Origin: CAZGDB01 sp964524705
GTDB taxonomy: Bacteria; Pseudomonadota; Gammaproteobacteria; Berkiellales; Berkiellaceae
Direction of reading: 5' to 3'
DNA length: 40,590 nt
Assembly: GCA_964524705.1 (NCBI GenBank)
Contig: CAZGDB010000016.1
Location: forward strand, 1-40,590
A model generated the notes under the pieces. It did no database searches. It saw only the letters and a list, made by a program, of their open reading frames with translations, and had not been told where the DNA came from. A program made the translations under genes and the position numbers. This document shows, piece after piece, positions 30,571 to 40,541 of the stretch (position 1 is its first letter; each line of letters opens with the position of its first letter).

Positions 30571-33162
30571 ATGTCGGCGATTGCCCCGGAAATCCGGTCC
30601 ATCAGTGTGGAAGAGGAGCTTAAGCACTCTTACCTCGATTATGCCATGAGCGTTATTGTAGGGCGTGCCTTACCGGATGTCCGGGACGGATTAAAGCCTG
30701 TGCATCGACGGGTATTGTATGCGATGCATGAGTTAGGAACAGAATGGAATAAGCCGTACAAAAAATCCGCCCGTGTAGTCGGGGATGTGATCGGTAAGTA
30801 CCATCCGCATGGTGAAAGCGCCGTCTATGATACGATGGTACGTATGGCTCAGCCCTTTTCCTTAAGATATTTGTTAGTTGATGGACAGGGGAATTTCGGA
30901 TCGGTGGATGGTGATGCACCTGCGGCGATGCGATATACCGAAGTCCGTATGTCCAAGTTGACCAGTATGTTGTTGAGTGATCTTGAAAAGGACACTGTGG
31001 ATTTTGTTCCCAACTATGATGGTTCCGAACGGGCACCGGTGGTACTACCAACGCGTTTTCCAAATTTATTAGTCAATGGTGCTACCGGTATTGCGGTAGG
31101 TATGGCGACTAATATTCCGCCCCATAATTTGACTGAAGTGATTAAAGCTACCTTAGCCTTATTAGATGATCCTACTTTGTCAGTGGCTGATTTAATGCAG
31201 TATGTACCAGGGCCAGATTTTCCGACCTATGGAATTATTCAGGGCAGCGCTGGGATCCGTCAGGCTTATGAGACGGGTCGGGGGCGTGTGGTAGTTCGTG
31301 CGCGTAGTATGATTGAGACCCAAGAGAATGGTCGTGAAAATATTGTAGTGACTGAGATTCCTTACCAGGTGAATAAAGCGCGTTTAATAGAACGTATTGC
31401 AGAGCTGGTAAAAGAGAAGTTGATTGAAGGGATTAGTGGATTACGGGATGAGTCTGATAAAGACGGTATGCGTATCGTTATTGAGCTCAAACGTGGAGAA
31501 GTCGCAGAAGTCCTGTTGAATAAGTTGTATAACCAAACACAGATGCAAACGATGTTTGGGATCAACATGGTTGCTTTAGTAGACAATCAGCCACGCACCT
31601 TGAGTTTAAAACAGTTTTTAGAACAATTTATTTTACATCGTCGTGTGGTGGTGAATCGTCGTACCCAGTATGAGTTGCGCAAAGCTAAAGAGCGTGCACA
31701 TATCTTAGAAGGGCTGAGTGTGGCGTTAGTCAACTTAGATCGCATGATTGAGTTAATTAAAACAGCAGCTTCTCCTGCGGAAGCAAAAACACGGTTATTG
31801 GAAGCATTGTGGGATGCCGGTTGGGTTGCGGGGTTATTAGCGCGTGCTGAGAATGCAACTAAATTAGATAGTTTATTGCCAGAAGAAGGGTTGCAAGGGA
31901 ACCAGTATCGTTTAACGTTAGATCAAGCACAGGCTATTTTAGATTTACGTTTACATCGATTAACGGGTTTAGAACAAGATAAAATCCGTAATGAATATGA
32001 TGCTTTGCTCAAAGAAATTGCAGAATTGCAATTGATTCTTTCTTCACCTGCACGTTTAAAAGAAGTGATTAGAGAAGAGTTAGTGCAAATTCAAAATGAT
32101 TTTGGGGATGCGCGTCGTACGGAGATTGCACATTTCTCTAGTGATTTATGTGATGAAGATTTGATTGAAAATATTACCGTTGCCGTGACCTTGTCACAAG
32201 CTGGTTATATTAAGACTACGCCAGTTGAAACTTATCAGTCTCAACGTCGTGGGGGTAGAGGGAAAGTAGCTGCCACCATGAAACAAGAAGATTTTGTGGT
32301 TCGATTACTGACTGCGAATATGCATGATACTTTATTATGTTTCTCCAGTTTAGGTAAAGTCTATTGGTTGAAGGTGCATACTTTGCCGCAAGGATCTCGT
32401 ACCAGCCAAGGTAAGCCGATTGTGAATTTATTACCATTAGCTGAACGTGAAACCATTACTGCGATTTTACCGATCGAGAGTTTTGATGTTGAAGATCATT
32501 ATATCTTTATGGCGACGCGTTGTGGTGTTGTGAAGAAAGTGCCGTTGCAAGAGTTCTCACGTCCTCGTCCCAGTGGAATTATTGCGATCAAACTAGATGA
32601 AGATGATGCTTTAGTGGCCGCGCAGATGACGGATGGTCATAAGACACTGATGTTATTCTCTGATGCAGGTAAAGTCGTGCATTTTGAGGAAAGCTGTGTG
32701 CGTCCGATGGGTCGTTCTACCCATGGGGTAATTGGTATGCGAATGGATGAGTCTAGTTCCATTATTTCCTTAGTGGTAGTAGAGCCTCAAGCGGCTATTT
32801 TAACTGCAACGGCACGTGGTTTTGGTAAACGGACTTTAGTCTCTGAATATCCTTTACGCGGTCGTGGCGCACAAGGTGTGATATCCATTCAGACGACTGA
32901 ACGTAATGGTCAAGTGGTGGGGGCTGTAGAAGTCTCTGCTGGAGATCAGGCAATGCTGATTACCAATACAGGTCGTGCAATTCGTATTCGTACCGATGAA
33001 GTGTCTTTGGTTGGACGTAATACCCAAGGGGTGACTTTAATTGGTTTAGATCCAGAAGAAATCCTCGTGAGTATTGAAAGTGTGGCTGCGGGCTCTTTAG
33101 ATGCTGAAGAAACAGAGACTGAGACCGATACCTCGGCACCAGAGAGTCCTGCGAGTGAGTAA
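30571..33162 (+). CDS. gyrA: DNA gyrase subunit A
   Basis: This is the breakage-reunion subunit of gyrase. At 863 aa it has standard length. The catalytic Tyr is residue 122 in AAMRYTE. The quinolone region reads HPHGESAVYDTMVRMAQPF, with Ser83 and Asp87 as in sensitive E. coli but Glu at 82 instead of Asp. The GyrA box is QRRGGRG, and the C-terminal beta-pinwheel is complete with an acidic tail (EETETETDTSAPESPASE). TTTTGGAG precedes the ATG. It overlaps cmk by 8 bp. Confidence 0.98.
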   Translation: MSAIAPEIRSISVEEELKHSYLDYAMSVIVGRALPDVRDGLKPVHRRVLYAMHELGTEWNKPYKKSARVVGDVIGKYHPHGESAVYDTMVRMAQPFSLRYLLVDGQGNFGSVDGDAPAAMRYTEVRMSKLTSMLLSDLEKDTVDFVPNYDGSERAPVVLPTRFPNLLVNGATGIAVGMATNIPPHNLTEVIKATLALLDDPTLSVADLMQYVPGPDFPTYGIIQGSAGIRQAYETGRGRVVVRARSMIETQENGRENIVVTEIPYQVNKARLIERIAELVKEKLIEGISGLRDESDKDGMRIVIELKRGEVAEVLLNKLYNQTQMQTMFGINMVALVDNQPRTLSLKQFLEQFILHRRVVVNRRTQYELRKAKERAHILEGLSVALVNLDRMIELIKTAASPAEAKTRLLEALWDAGWVAGLLARAENATKLDSLLPEEGLQGNQYRLTLDQAQAILDLRLHRLTGLEQDKIRNEYDALLKEIAELQLILSSPARLKEVIREELVQIQNDFGDARRTEIAHFSSDLCDEDLIENITVAVTLSQAGYIKTTPVETYQSQRRGGRGKVAATMKQEDFVVRLLTANMHDTLLCFSSLGKVYWLKVHTLPQGSRTSQGKPIVNLLPLAERETITAILPIESFDVEDHYIFMATRCGVVKKVPLQEFSRPRPSGIIAIKLDEDDALVAAQMTDGHKTLMLFSDAGKVVHFEESCVRPMGRSTHGVIGMRMDESSSIISLVVVEPQAAILTATARGFGKRTLVSEYPLRGRGAQGVISIQTTERNGQVVGAVEVSAGDQAMLITNTGRAIRIRTDEVSLVGRNTQGVTLIGLDPEEILVSIESVAAGSLDAEETETETDTSAPESPASE

Positions 33163-33838
33163 TATTCCGGTTATTACAGTAGATGGGCCCAGTGGCTCTG
33201 GTAAGGGGACCTTATGTCAACGTCTTGCCAGCGCCTTGGGCTGGCACTTGTTGGATAGTGGTGCATTATATCGTTTGGTAGCCTATGCTGCCTTGCAGCA
33301 AGGGATTGATTTTGGGCATGAGGCCGCGCTTGCAGCGATGGCCCGTACACTGCCAGTGCGTTTTGTAGGAGAAGCATCTGCAGAAGGCATTCAGATTTTG
33401 TTGGCAGAAGAAAATGTCACTACTATTTTGAGGACAGAAGAGGTGGGGGGGATGGCTTCTATAGTGGCAGCCCTGCCGATGGTCCGAACGGCCCTTTTTG
33501 ACTTGCAAAGGGATTTTCAACAGTTACCTGGTTTAGTGGCCGATGGGCGTGATATGGGTACTGTAATCTTCCCTGAGGCGCCCTTGAAGTTTTTTTTAGA
33601 GGCTAGCCCCCGGGCAAGGTCTTTAAGACGCTTTCATCAGTTGCAGAACTTGCAAATCAATGTTAGCCTCGACACTCTCTTTGATGAGATGGTAGAACGT
33701 GACCATCGGGATAGAACGCGTGCGGTTGCACCTTTGCAGCCGGCATCAGATGCGATAGTTATTGATACAGATAACTTGAATATTATGCAAGTGTTTGAGA
33801 CCGTATGGGCCGCTGTGCCTGCCGCTTGGAAAAGGTAG
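33155..33838 (+). CDS. cmk: Cytidylate kinase
   Basis: It phosphorylates CMP and dCMP with ATP. The 227-aa protein has the P-loop VDGPSGSGKGTLCQRLA, LLDSGALYRLVAYAA, VADGRDMGTVIFPEAPLKFFL and RDHRDRTRAVAPL. The GTG start overlaps the gyrA stop (GTGAGTAA), and a frame opening further upstream in gyrA is not used. The rpsA gene follows after about 104 bp, the usual cmk-rpsA order. Confidence 0.95.
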   Translation: MSNIPVITVDGPSGSGKGTLCQRLASALGWHLLDSGALYRLVAYAALQQGIDFGHEAALAAMARTLPVRFVGEASAEGIQILLAEENVTTILRTEEVGGMASIVAALPMVRTALFDLQRDFQQLPGLVADGRDMGTVIFPEAPLKFFLEASPRARSLRRFHQLQNLQINVSLDTLFDEMVERDHRDRTRAVAPLQPASDAIVIDTDNLNIMQVFETVWAAVPAAWKR

Positions 33839-33942
33839 AAACAAGCCCCTTGACGGTTATACTGTGAAGGATTTTTTTAAAATAACCCAGAACCATGACG
33901 TATCCTGCGCTGTGGAGCTGTTTGTATTGAATTGGAAAATGT

Positions 33943-35655
33943 ATGCATCAACAATTAATGGCCGACCAAGAATTTCACTTCATTGAAGGCTTCTCTGATC
34001 TCTTTGAAAAAAACGCCGCCACTTTAGAAATGCGCCCTGGCATGATTTTAGAAGGTTTAATTTTACGTATTGACACCGGACGCGGTATTGTTACCGTTGA
34101 TACGCCTTTAAAATCAGAAGCGCATATTAAAATAGAAGAATTTTTAGATCAAAACGGACAATTAGAGATCGCCGTAGGCTCTTTAGTGCCTGTAGCCTTA
34201 GAAGCAGTTGAAGATGGATGGGGTGAAACCCGTTTGTCCCGTATTCGCGCCAAACGACAAGAAGCATGGATTTTCCTAGAAAAAGCACAGCAAGATGGCA
34301 AAGTAGTGAAAGGGGTTATTCATGGTAAGGTTAAAGGTGGTTTCACTGTAGATCTTAACGGTATTCGTGCATTCTTACCAGGCTCATTGGTAGATGTACG
34401 TCCTGTTCGTGATACCGGACATTTAGAAGGCCGTGAATTAGATTTCCGTGTGATTAAGCTAGACCAAAAACGTAATAACGTTGTGGTTTCTCGCCGTCAA
34501 GTGATGGAAACTGAGAATAGTGCTGAACGTGATGCGCTGTTAGAAAGCTTACAAGAATGGCAAGTTGTGAAGGGCGTTGTGAAGAACTTGACCGATTACG
34601 GTGCATTTATTGATTTAGGTGGTATCGATGGTCTGTTACATATTACAGATATCGCATGGCGTCGTGTGAAGCATCCTAGTGAAGTATTGAACGTTGGTGA
34701 AGAAATTACCGTACGTGTATTGAAATATGACAAGGAAAAGATGCGTGTTTCCTTGGGGCTCAAACAATTGGGCGACGATCCATGGGTGGGTATTGCACGT
34801 CGTTATCCTGTTAACATGCGTTTGTTCGGAAAAGTTACGAACATCCGTGACTACGGTTGTTTTGTGGAACTGGAAGAAGGCATTGAAGGATTGGTCCACG
34901 TTTCTGAAATGGATTGGACAAACCGCAATGTACATCCAAGCCGCGTAGTGACTTTGATGGAAGAAATCGAAGTAATCGTACTTGAAGTAGATGAAGAACG
35001 TCGTCGTATTTCCTTAGGCTTGAAACAGTGCAAAGAATCTCCTTGGCAGAGTTTTGCATCCAAGTTTAAGAAAGGCGAAAAGATCAAAGGTAAGATTAAG
35101 TCCATTACTGACTTTGGGATCTTTATCGGTCTTGAAGGTGGCATAGACGGTTTAGTGCATTTGTCTGACATTTCTTGGGAAACCCCTGGCGAAGAAGCCG
35201 TGAAACAGTACAAGAAAAATGATGAAATCGAAGCTGTTGTATTGTCTATCGATCCTGAACGTGAACGTATCTCTTTAGGTGTGAAGCAATTAGAAGATGA
35301 TGGTTTTGGTGCGTATATCTCTGAAAACCCTAAAGGGGCGATTGTAAAAGGTATCGTGCGTGCTATTGAACCTAAGAGCGCAACTTTAGAGTTGGCTTCT
35401 GGGATTGAAGGTACTTTGAAAGCTGCTGAAGCTAGCCGTGACAAGATCGAAGATCTGAATACTATCTTGAAACTTGATGATGAGTTGGAAGTCAAAATCA
35501 TCAGCATCGACAAGAAGAACAGAGCTATTCAGCTTTCTGTAAAGGCTAAAGAAGTGCAAGAAGAAGCACAGGTGATGAAAGAGTTTACCGATACCACCAC
35601 AACAGGCGGTACTTTGGGAGATCTTTTAAGAGAACAGATGCAAGATCGTTCTTAA
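33943..35655 (+). CDS. rpsA: 30S ribosomal protein S1
   Basis: This 570-aa protein binds mRNA on the small subunit and helps initiation on weak leaders. Six S1 domains are visible, for example GVVKNLTDYGAFIDLGGIDG, GKVTNIRDYGCFVELEEGIE and GKIKSITDFGIFIGLEGGID. The ATG at 33943 is chosen, with ATG 33958 as an alternative; neither has a strong Shine-Dalgarno site, which is normal for rpsA, an autoregulated gene. A strong terminator follows. Confidence 0.97.
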   Translation: MHQQLMADQEFHFIEGFSDLFEKNAATLEMRPGMILEGLILRIDTGRGIVTVDTPLKSEAHIKIEEFLDQNGQLEIAVGSLVPVALEAVEDGWGETRLSRIRAKRQEAWIFLEKAQQDGKVVKGVIHGKVKGGFTVDLNGIRAFLPGSLVDVRPVRDTGHLEGRELDFRVIKLDQKRNNVVVSRRQVMETENSAERDALLESLQEWQVVKGVVKNLTDYGAFIDLGGIDGLLHITDIAWRRVKHPSEVLNVGEEITVRVLKYDKEKMRVSLGLKQLGDDPWVGIARRYPVNMRLFGKVTNIRDYGCFVELEEGIEGLVHVSEMDWTNRNVHPSRVVTLMEEIEVIVLEVDEERRRISLGLKQCKESPWQSFASKFKKGEKIKGKIKSITDFGIFIGLEGGIDGLVHLSDISWETPGEEAVKQYKKNDEIEAVVLSIDPERERISLGVKQLEDDGFGAYISENPKGAIVKGIVRAIEPKSATLELASGIEGTLKAAEASRDKIEDLNTILKLDDELEVKIISIDKKNRAIQLSVKAKEVQEEAQVMKEFTDTTTTGGTLGDLLREQMQDRS

Positions 35656-35697
35656 TCCTGCGTTGGGCTTGATCTAAGAACTATTAAGTTCCAAAAT

Positions 35698-35736
35698 AAG
35701 GCTGGTTTATACTAAAAGTGTAAACCGGCCTTTTTT
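35698..35736 (+). terminator. Rho-independent terminator after rpsA
   Basis: AAGGCTGGTTTATAC (35698-35712) pairs with GTGTAAACCGGCCTT with two G-T pairs and a TAAAA loop, followed by a run of T. It lies upstream of the lapB start and rules out the earlier TTG at 35735. Confidence 0.9.
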
Positions 35737-35767
35737 GTATCTCAATTTTGCAGGGAGCTCGCAAAGT

Positions 35768-36946
35768 ATGTGGGAACTGATCTGCCTTTTATTACCCGTA
35801 GCTGCATATTCAGGCTGGCAAGTAGGGCGTAAAGGAAGTACCAGAGTATTAACGGGTATTTTACCTGACCACTATTACACGGGTTTAAATCACTTACTCA
35901 ATGAACAGCCCGATAAAGCAGTTGATGCCTTTACGCGTTTGTTAGATGATAGCCCTGAAACTGTTGAAACAACGGTTGCCTTAGGTGCGTTATTTAGACG
36001 TCGAGGTGAAGTTGATAAAGCTATACAACTTCATCAAGAATTAGTCCTTAAACCTAGTCTGACACGCCGTCAAAAACAACAAGCATTATTTGCTCTGGGC
36101 GAAGATTATTTATATGCCGGCATGTATGACCGTGCGGAAGCATTATTTTGTGAACTCAAAGCGACCCCTTCCTTAGAAGGGGAGCTGAGTTTAAAACATC
36201 TCTTAGAAATGTATGAAAAACAAAAAGAATGGGAAAAAGCCCTAGAGATGGCGCAGGAACGGCAACAACGTACTGGGATCCAAATGACAGCCTATATGGC
36301 ACATTATTATTGTGAGTTAGCTCTCAAAAGCTTACAAAAAGGCAACCATGCATTAGCACATTCGTTAGTCAAAAAAGCATTATTGGCCAATCCTTTAGCA
36401 CCCCGTCCTAGTTTGTTAGAAGCGGAGCTTGAGTTACAGCGCGATAAACCCAAGACAGCTTTAAGAGCACTCAAGCGTATTCAATATCAAGATGCTACTT
36501 TTATACCGGATACATTAGCGATGTTAGAACGATGTTATGAAGCATTAGGCGCTAAAAATAGTTTAATGACCCATTTAGAGGATTTATTACACTATGTGCC
36601 GAATATTCAGATCGCGTTGTTTTATCATAAGATTTTATTGGCAGACGCTGGAACAGCTATTGCCAGTGAGTTTATTAATCAGTTTGTGATGCAATATCCT
36701 TGTGTGCGAGGGATTCAACATTTAGTGCACTATCATTTAGAACGTGCCAGCGAAAAAGTGAGACGTGATTTGACGATTTTACAAACCGTTATGGCACAGC
36801 TACAAATGCAAGGCTCACATTATCGTTGTGAAGCTTGTGGCTTTTCAGCCAACACCTTGGATTGGCAATGTCCAAGTTGTAGACGTTGGGATACTGTAAA
36901 ACCGACCCCTGAACCTTATGAAGGTAGTAAATGTCTCTCTACTTAA
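35768..36946 (+). CDS. lapB: Lipopolysaccharide assembly protein B
   Basis: This is an inner-membrane TPR protein that in E. coli directs FtsH to LpxC and so limits LPS synthesis. The 392-aa product has an N-terminal membrane anchor (MWELICLLLPVAAYSGWQVGR), multiple TPR helices (GLNHLLNEQPDKAVDAFTRL, ALFRRRGEVDKAIQLHQEL) and a C-terminal rubredoxin-like knuckle, YRCEACGFSANTLDWQCPSC. ATG 35768 is chosen because the upstream frame runs into the terminator. lapA, often just upstream, is absent. It overlaps the following glycosyltransferase by 16 bp, tying LPS control to polysaccharide genes. Confidence 0.95.
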   Translation: MWELICLLLPVAAYSGWQVGRKGSTRVLTGILPDHYYTGLNHLLNEQPDKAVDAFTRLLDDSPETVETTVALGALFRRRGEVDKAIQLHQELVLKPSLTRRQKQQALFALGEDYLYAGMYDRAEALFCELKATPSLEGELSLKHLLEMYEKQKEWEKALEMAQERQQRTGIQMTAYMAHYYCELALKSLQKGNHALAHSLVKKALLANPLAPRPSLLEAELELQRDKPKTALRALKRIQYQDATFIPDTLAMLERCYEALGAKNSLMTHLEDLLHYVPNIQIALFYHKILLADAGTAIASEFINQFVMQYPCVRGIQHLVHYHLERASEKVRRDLTILQTVMAQLQMQGSHYRCEACGFSANTLDWQCPSCRRWDTVKPTPEPYEGSKCLST

Positions 36947-37788
36947 TCTTAGGGTTATTATTGAGTACCAGTGCATTAGTGTATACGGTACAACGCGGTG
37001 CGCTGCATTACGCACTCTTAGATACCCCGAATGCACGTAGTTTACATGCTATTCCTGTGCCCAGATTAGGTGGACTGGCGTTTATGAGCATGAGTGCGTT
37101 TTATTTCAGTTATAGCGCTTGTGACATAGTCTGGTTTACGACTTGTATCATGGCTTTGATAGGGTTAGTGGATGACTTGAAAGGTATGGCAGCCAAGCTG
37201 AAGTTGGGGTTGCAAATTTGTGTGGCAATGGGGATAGCTGTTGCTACAGTGCCTTTATGGGCAGTGCCTATTGTGGTGTTTATTATCGTTGGGTTAGTCA
37301 ACACTTATAACTTTGTGGATGGGCTTGATGGGTATGTGGTGACGCAAGCGGTAGGCTTTTTAGGACTGGCAACATATTTTTTTATCCAAGAAGGTGCGGT
37401 ATCAGATGCAATGGTTTGTGTGGGGCTTTGCAGTATTTTATTAGGATTTTTACCCTTTAATTTACCTAAAGCCAGTATCTTTATGGGTGACTGTGGCAGC
37501 TTTTTTATAGGCACGCTTTTTGGGGTGTTATTGTTAAAGTTAAGCCTTTTGAACGTATGGGCTGCGGGGATGCTCATGTTGTTTTCTTTACCTTTTGGGT
37601 TAGATGTCGTTTACACACTGTATCGTAGATGGAAAGCGGGTAAACCCCTCTTAGAAGCCCATCGTGAACATTTATATCAGCGATTACATTTAGCCGGGTA
37701 TACAGTATCGCAGGTACTTTTGTTAAGCATCGGGCTCCATGTTATGTTAGGCACATTGGTAGTACAAGGATATAACTTATGGGGCTGA
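36931..37788 (+). CDS. Glycosyltransferase family 4, WecA/WbpL-like
   Basis: This integral membrane enzyme of the MraY/WecA superfamily transfers a sugar phosphate to undecaprenyl phosphate, starting O-antigen or related glycan synthesis. The 285-aa protein has many hydrophobic segments and the conserved loops LVDDLKG, NTYNFVDGLDG, FMGDCGSFFIG and HREHLYQRL. It is shorter than typical WbpL (about 340 aa). GAAGGT precedes its ATG inside the end of lapB. It overlaps the next gene by 10 bp. Confidence 0.9.
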   Translation: MSLYLILGLLLSTSALVYTVQRGALHYALLDTPNARSLHAIPVPRLGGLAFMSMSAFYFSYSACDIVWFTTCIMALIGLVDDLKGMAAKLKLGLQICVAMGIAVATVPLWAVPIVVFIIVGLVNTYNFVDGLDGYVVTQAVGFLGLATYFFIQEGAVSDAMVCVGLCSILLGFLPFNLPKASIFMGDCGSFFIGTLFGVLLLKLSLLNVWAAGMLMLFSLPFGLDVVYTLYRRWKAGKPLLEAHREHLYQRLHLAGYTVSQVLLLSIGLHVMLGTLVVQGYNLWG

Positions 37789-39667
37789 CTTTAAAAAGGA
37801 TTTATAATGCGCCGTTAACCTATAGGCGTGCAACAGCGTTGGGACATGATTTGGTTGCTGTTTGTGTGGCCTGGTGTTTGGCATATGTTTTACGTTTTAA
37901 TTTGGCCGTTCCTCCACCAGTTTTTTTAGTACAAATGCTTGCGATGCTGCCAGTCGTTTTGGGGTTGCAGGGGGTGTGTTTTTGGCGTTTTGGTCTTTAT
38001 CGAGGGATGTGGCGTTTTGCATCATTGCCGGNNNNNNNNNNGATTTATTGAGAATTGTTCAGGCGGTAGGGATTGGGAGTCTGGCGATTTTTGTGGTGTT
38101 GTTTTTGAATACCCGTTTAGTCGGGGTGCCACGTTCGGTTTTGTTATTATACCCTGTTTTATTAGTGGGTTTATTGAGTGGTTCACGGTTGATTGTCCGT
38201 TTAATAAAAGAACGCTTTGTTTTAAAAAATTTAGAAAACAGACAAAAAGTATTAATTGTAGGGGCAGGGCAAGCCGGTGAAAGTTTAGTGCGAGATCTAA
38301 AAAGACAAGGCAGCGCATTAGAGCCTATTGTCTTTTTAGATGACGATCCTTTAAAGATTGATCGTGAAATTCATGGGTTACCGATTATGGGGCCGATAGA
38401 TCTTTTACAAACAGCCGTCAAGCGTTATGAAATTGACTTGGTAGTTTTAGCAGTACCTTCTGCTCCGGCTGCATTTGTACGTAAAGTAGTGAGTTTATGC
38501 GATACAGTGGGAATGACAGTACGCACGTTGCCCGCCTTGAATGATTTGGTACAAGGGTTGGTGACTTTTGATCATCTCAGAGAGATTAGTTTAGAGGATT
38601 TATTAGGTAGAGATCCTGTTAAGTTAGATTGGCCACAAATTCAGGCTAATATCCAAGGCAGTACGGTATTGGTGACAGGGGCGGGGGGGTCTATAGGCTC
38701 GGAGCTGTGTCGTCAAATCGCTGCATTGAAACCTAAAACTTTAGTATTGTTGGATAACTCTGAATATAACTTATTTACCATAGAGCGCGAATTACAGGCT
38801 AAATATCCTGAGGTACAGCTGGTAGCATCTTTGGGTTCGGTTACAGATCCTGTAGCGCTGGCAGCAGTCTTTAGCGCGTACAGGCCTAAACAGGTCTATC
38901 ATGCGGCAGCCTATAAACATGTGCCGATGCTAGAAGGGCATTGGCGTGCAGCAGCGTTTAATAATGTCTGGGGAACTTGGCAAGTGGTGCAGGCTGCTTT
39001 AGCGCATCAAGTAGAAACTTTTGTGTTGGTGTCTACAGATAAAGCAGTCAATCCTACTAATGTGATGGGGCTCAGCAAACGTATCGCAGAGATGATTTGC
39101 CAAGCACAAGATCCGCAAGGAGCGACGCGGTTTATGACCGTACGTTTTGGAAATGTATTAGGCTCTCGTGGCAGCGTTGTAGAGATTTTTAAACAGCAAA
39201 TTCAACAAGGGGTTCCTTTAACGATTACGCATCCAGAAATGACCCGTTATTTTATGACCATGCAAGAAGCCGCACAGTTAATTTTACAGGCTGCCAGTTT
39301 AAAACATGGTGGGGAAATTTGTGTGTTAGATATGGGTGAACCTTTGTTGATAGAAAATTTAGCTGCGCAGTTGGTCAAATTGGCAGGTAAAAAACTACAT
39401 ACGGATGTCCCTGTAGAATATATAGGCTTACGCCCTGGTGAAAAACTCCATGAAGAATTGTTTCATGGAAAAGAAACCTTACAACCCACCACGCATCGTA
39501 AAATCCTCATTGCCGCAAAACGCAGCGTGCCCACAAACTTATATAGTACACTGGTGCAGTTAGAGTTTGCTATCCAGGAAGGGGAGCAGGCTGTGCGTAC
39601 TTTACTCTGTGGATTAGTCCCTGAATATAAAACAACATTAGAGGAGACGTCCTGTGAAAATCACTAA
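37779..39667 (+). CDS. Nucleotide-sugar 4,6-dehydratase, WbpM/CapD-like, crossed by an assembly gap
   Basis: This is a membrane-bound UDP-GlcNAc-type dehydratase for surface polysaccharide. It has N-terminal membrane helices, a first Rossmann domain (VLIVGAGQAGESLVRDL) and a second (VLVTGAGGSIGSELCRQIA) with VSTDKAVNPTNVMGLSKR and FMTVRFGNVLGSRGSV. Ten Ns at 38032-38041 break the frame: the parts before and after are in different phases, but protein homology is continuous (RFASLP then DLLRIVQA). The true gap length should therefore not be 10 but leave remainder 2 on division by 3. It overlaps both neighbours. Exact substrate unknown. Confidence 0.9.
38032..38041. other. Assembly gap of 10 Ns
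   Basis: A run of ten undetermined bases lies inside the WbpM-like gene. The frame shift across it indicates that the number is a placeholder. Confidence 0.99.
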
Positions 39668-40541
39668 AGCGGTTTTTCCGGTTGCAGGTTTTGGTACGCG
39701 CTTTTTGCCACAAACGAAAGCGATGCCTAAAGAAATGCTGCCCCTGGTAGATAAGCCTTTAATTCAATATGCGGTGGAAGAAGCTATTGCTGCAGGAATG
39801 ACAGAACTGATTTTTATTACCAGTAGCCATAAAAGAGCTATTGAAGATCATTTCGATAGAAATTTTGAACTGGAAGCGCTCTTAGCACAAAAACAAAATA
39901 CAGCTGTCTTGAAGTCCATTCAAGACATGATCCCAAAGGGCGTTAACTGCATCTATCTGCGCCAGTCTGAGCCTTTAGGTTTAGGGCATGCAGTGTTATG
40001 CGCAAAACCGGTGGTAGGAAATTCTCCCTTTGCAGTGGTGCTGGCAGATGATTTACTGTTTTGCCCAAAACCTGCCCTTGCACAAATGTGCCAAGTATTT
40101 GAAGCAGAACAGGCTAGTGTGATTGCTATTGAACAAGTGGCCCCCGATGCAGTAGAACAATATGGCATCGTGGCGATGCAACCCTCCCAACAACCCAGAG
40201 CAGGACTTGTGACTGAGATTGTTGAAAAACCAAAGCCCACAGAGGCTCCCTCGCATTGGGGAGTGGTGGGGCGGTATGTTTTTACGCCTGAGATTTTTAA
40301 ATGCCTAGAAAACGCACCCAGGGGCGTTGGTGGGGAACAACAGTTAACTACGGGGATTCAAGCCCTCTTAGCAACACAACCAGTCTATGCTTTTGAATTT
40401 GAAGGACGACGGTTTGATTGTGGGTCTAAATTAGGGTACCTACAAGCAATGTTAACCTTAGGGCTACACCATCCAGAATTAGCCGCCCCTTTAAAGGCTT
40501 TTTTAGCACAACAATTGCAGTTAACCGATGTAGTTTGTTGA
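39654..40541 (+). CDS. galU: UTP-glucose-1-phosphate uridylyltransferase
   Basis: It makes UDP-glucose from UTP and glucose 1-phosphate for surface glycans. The 295-aa protein has the nucleotide-binding FPVAGFGTRFLPQTKAMPKEML, VLADDLL with the metal Asp, and EIVEKPKP. The GTG start is preceded by GAGGAG and lies within the last codons of the WbpM-like gene (14-bp overlap). It ends in TGA, one of several normal genes here that show UGA is a true stop. The remaining 49 bp of the window hold nothing recognisable. Confidence 0.96.
   Translation: MKITKAVFPVAGFGTRFLPQTKAMPKEMLPLVDKPLIQYAVEEAIAAGMTELIFITSSHKRAIEDHFDRNFELEALLAQKQNTAVLKSIQDMIPKGVNCIYLRQSEPLGLGHAVLCAKPVVGNSPFAVVLADDLLFCPKPALAQMCQVFEAEQASVIAIEQVAPDAVEQYGIVAMQPSQQPRAGLVTEIVEKPKPTEAPSHWGVVGRYVFTPEIFKCLENAPRGVGGEQQLTTGIQALLATQPVYAFEFEGRRFDCGSKLGYLQAMLTLGLHHPELAAPLKAFLAQQLQLTDVVC

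Noticed and set aside
33839..33942. rpsA promoter at TTGACG (33850)
   Set aside because: No -10 box lies at an acceptable distance; the nearby TATACT is far too close.
34851..35513. Long open frame on the minus strand inside rpsA
   Set aside because: It lies wholly antisense to S1 domains, has no recognisable motif and is a by-product of rpsA codon use.
1732..40541. Genome-wide reassignment of UGA to Trp
   Set aside because: gltA, scpB, the WecA-like gene and galU end in TGA exactly where homologues end, so UGA is a working stop; only leaky or local read-through remains open.
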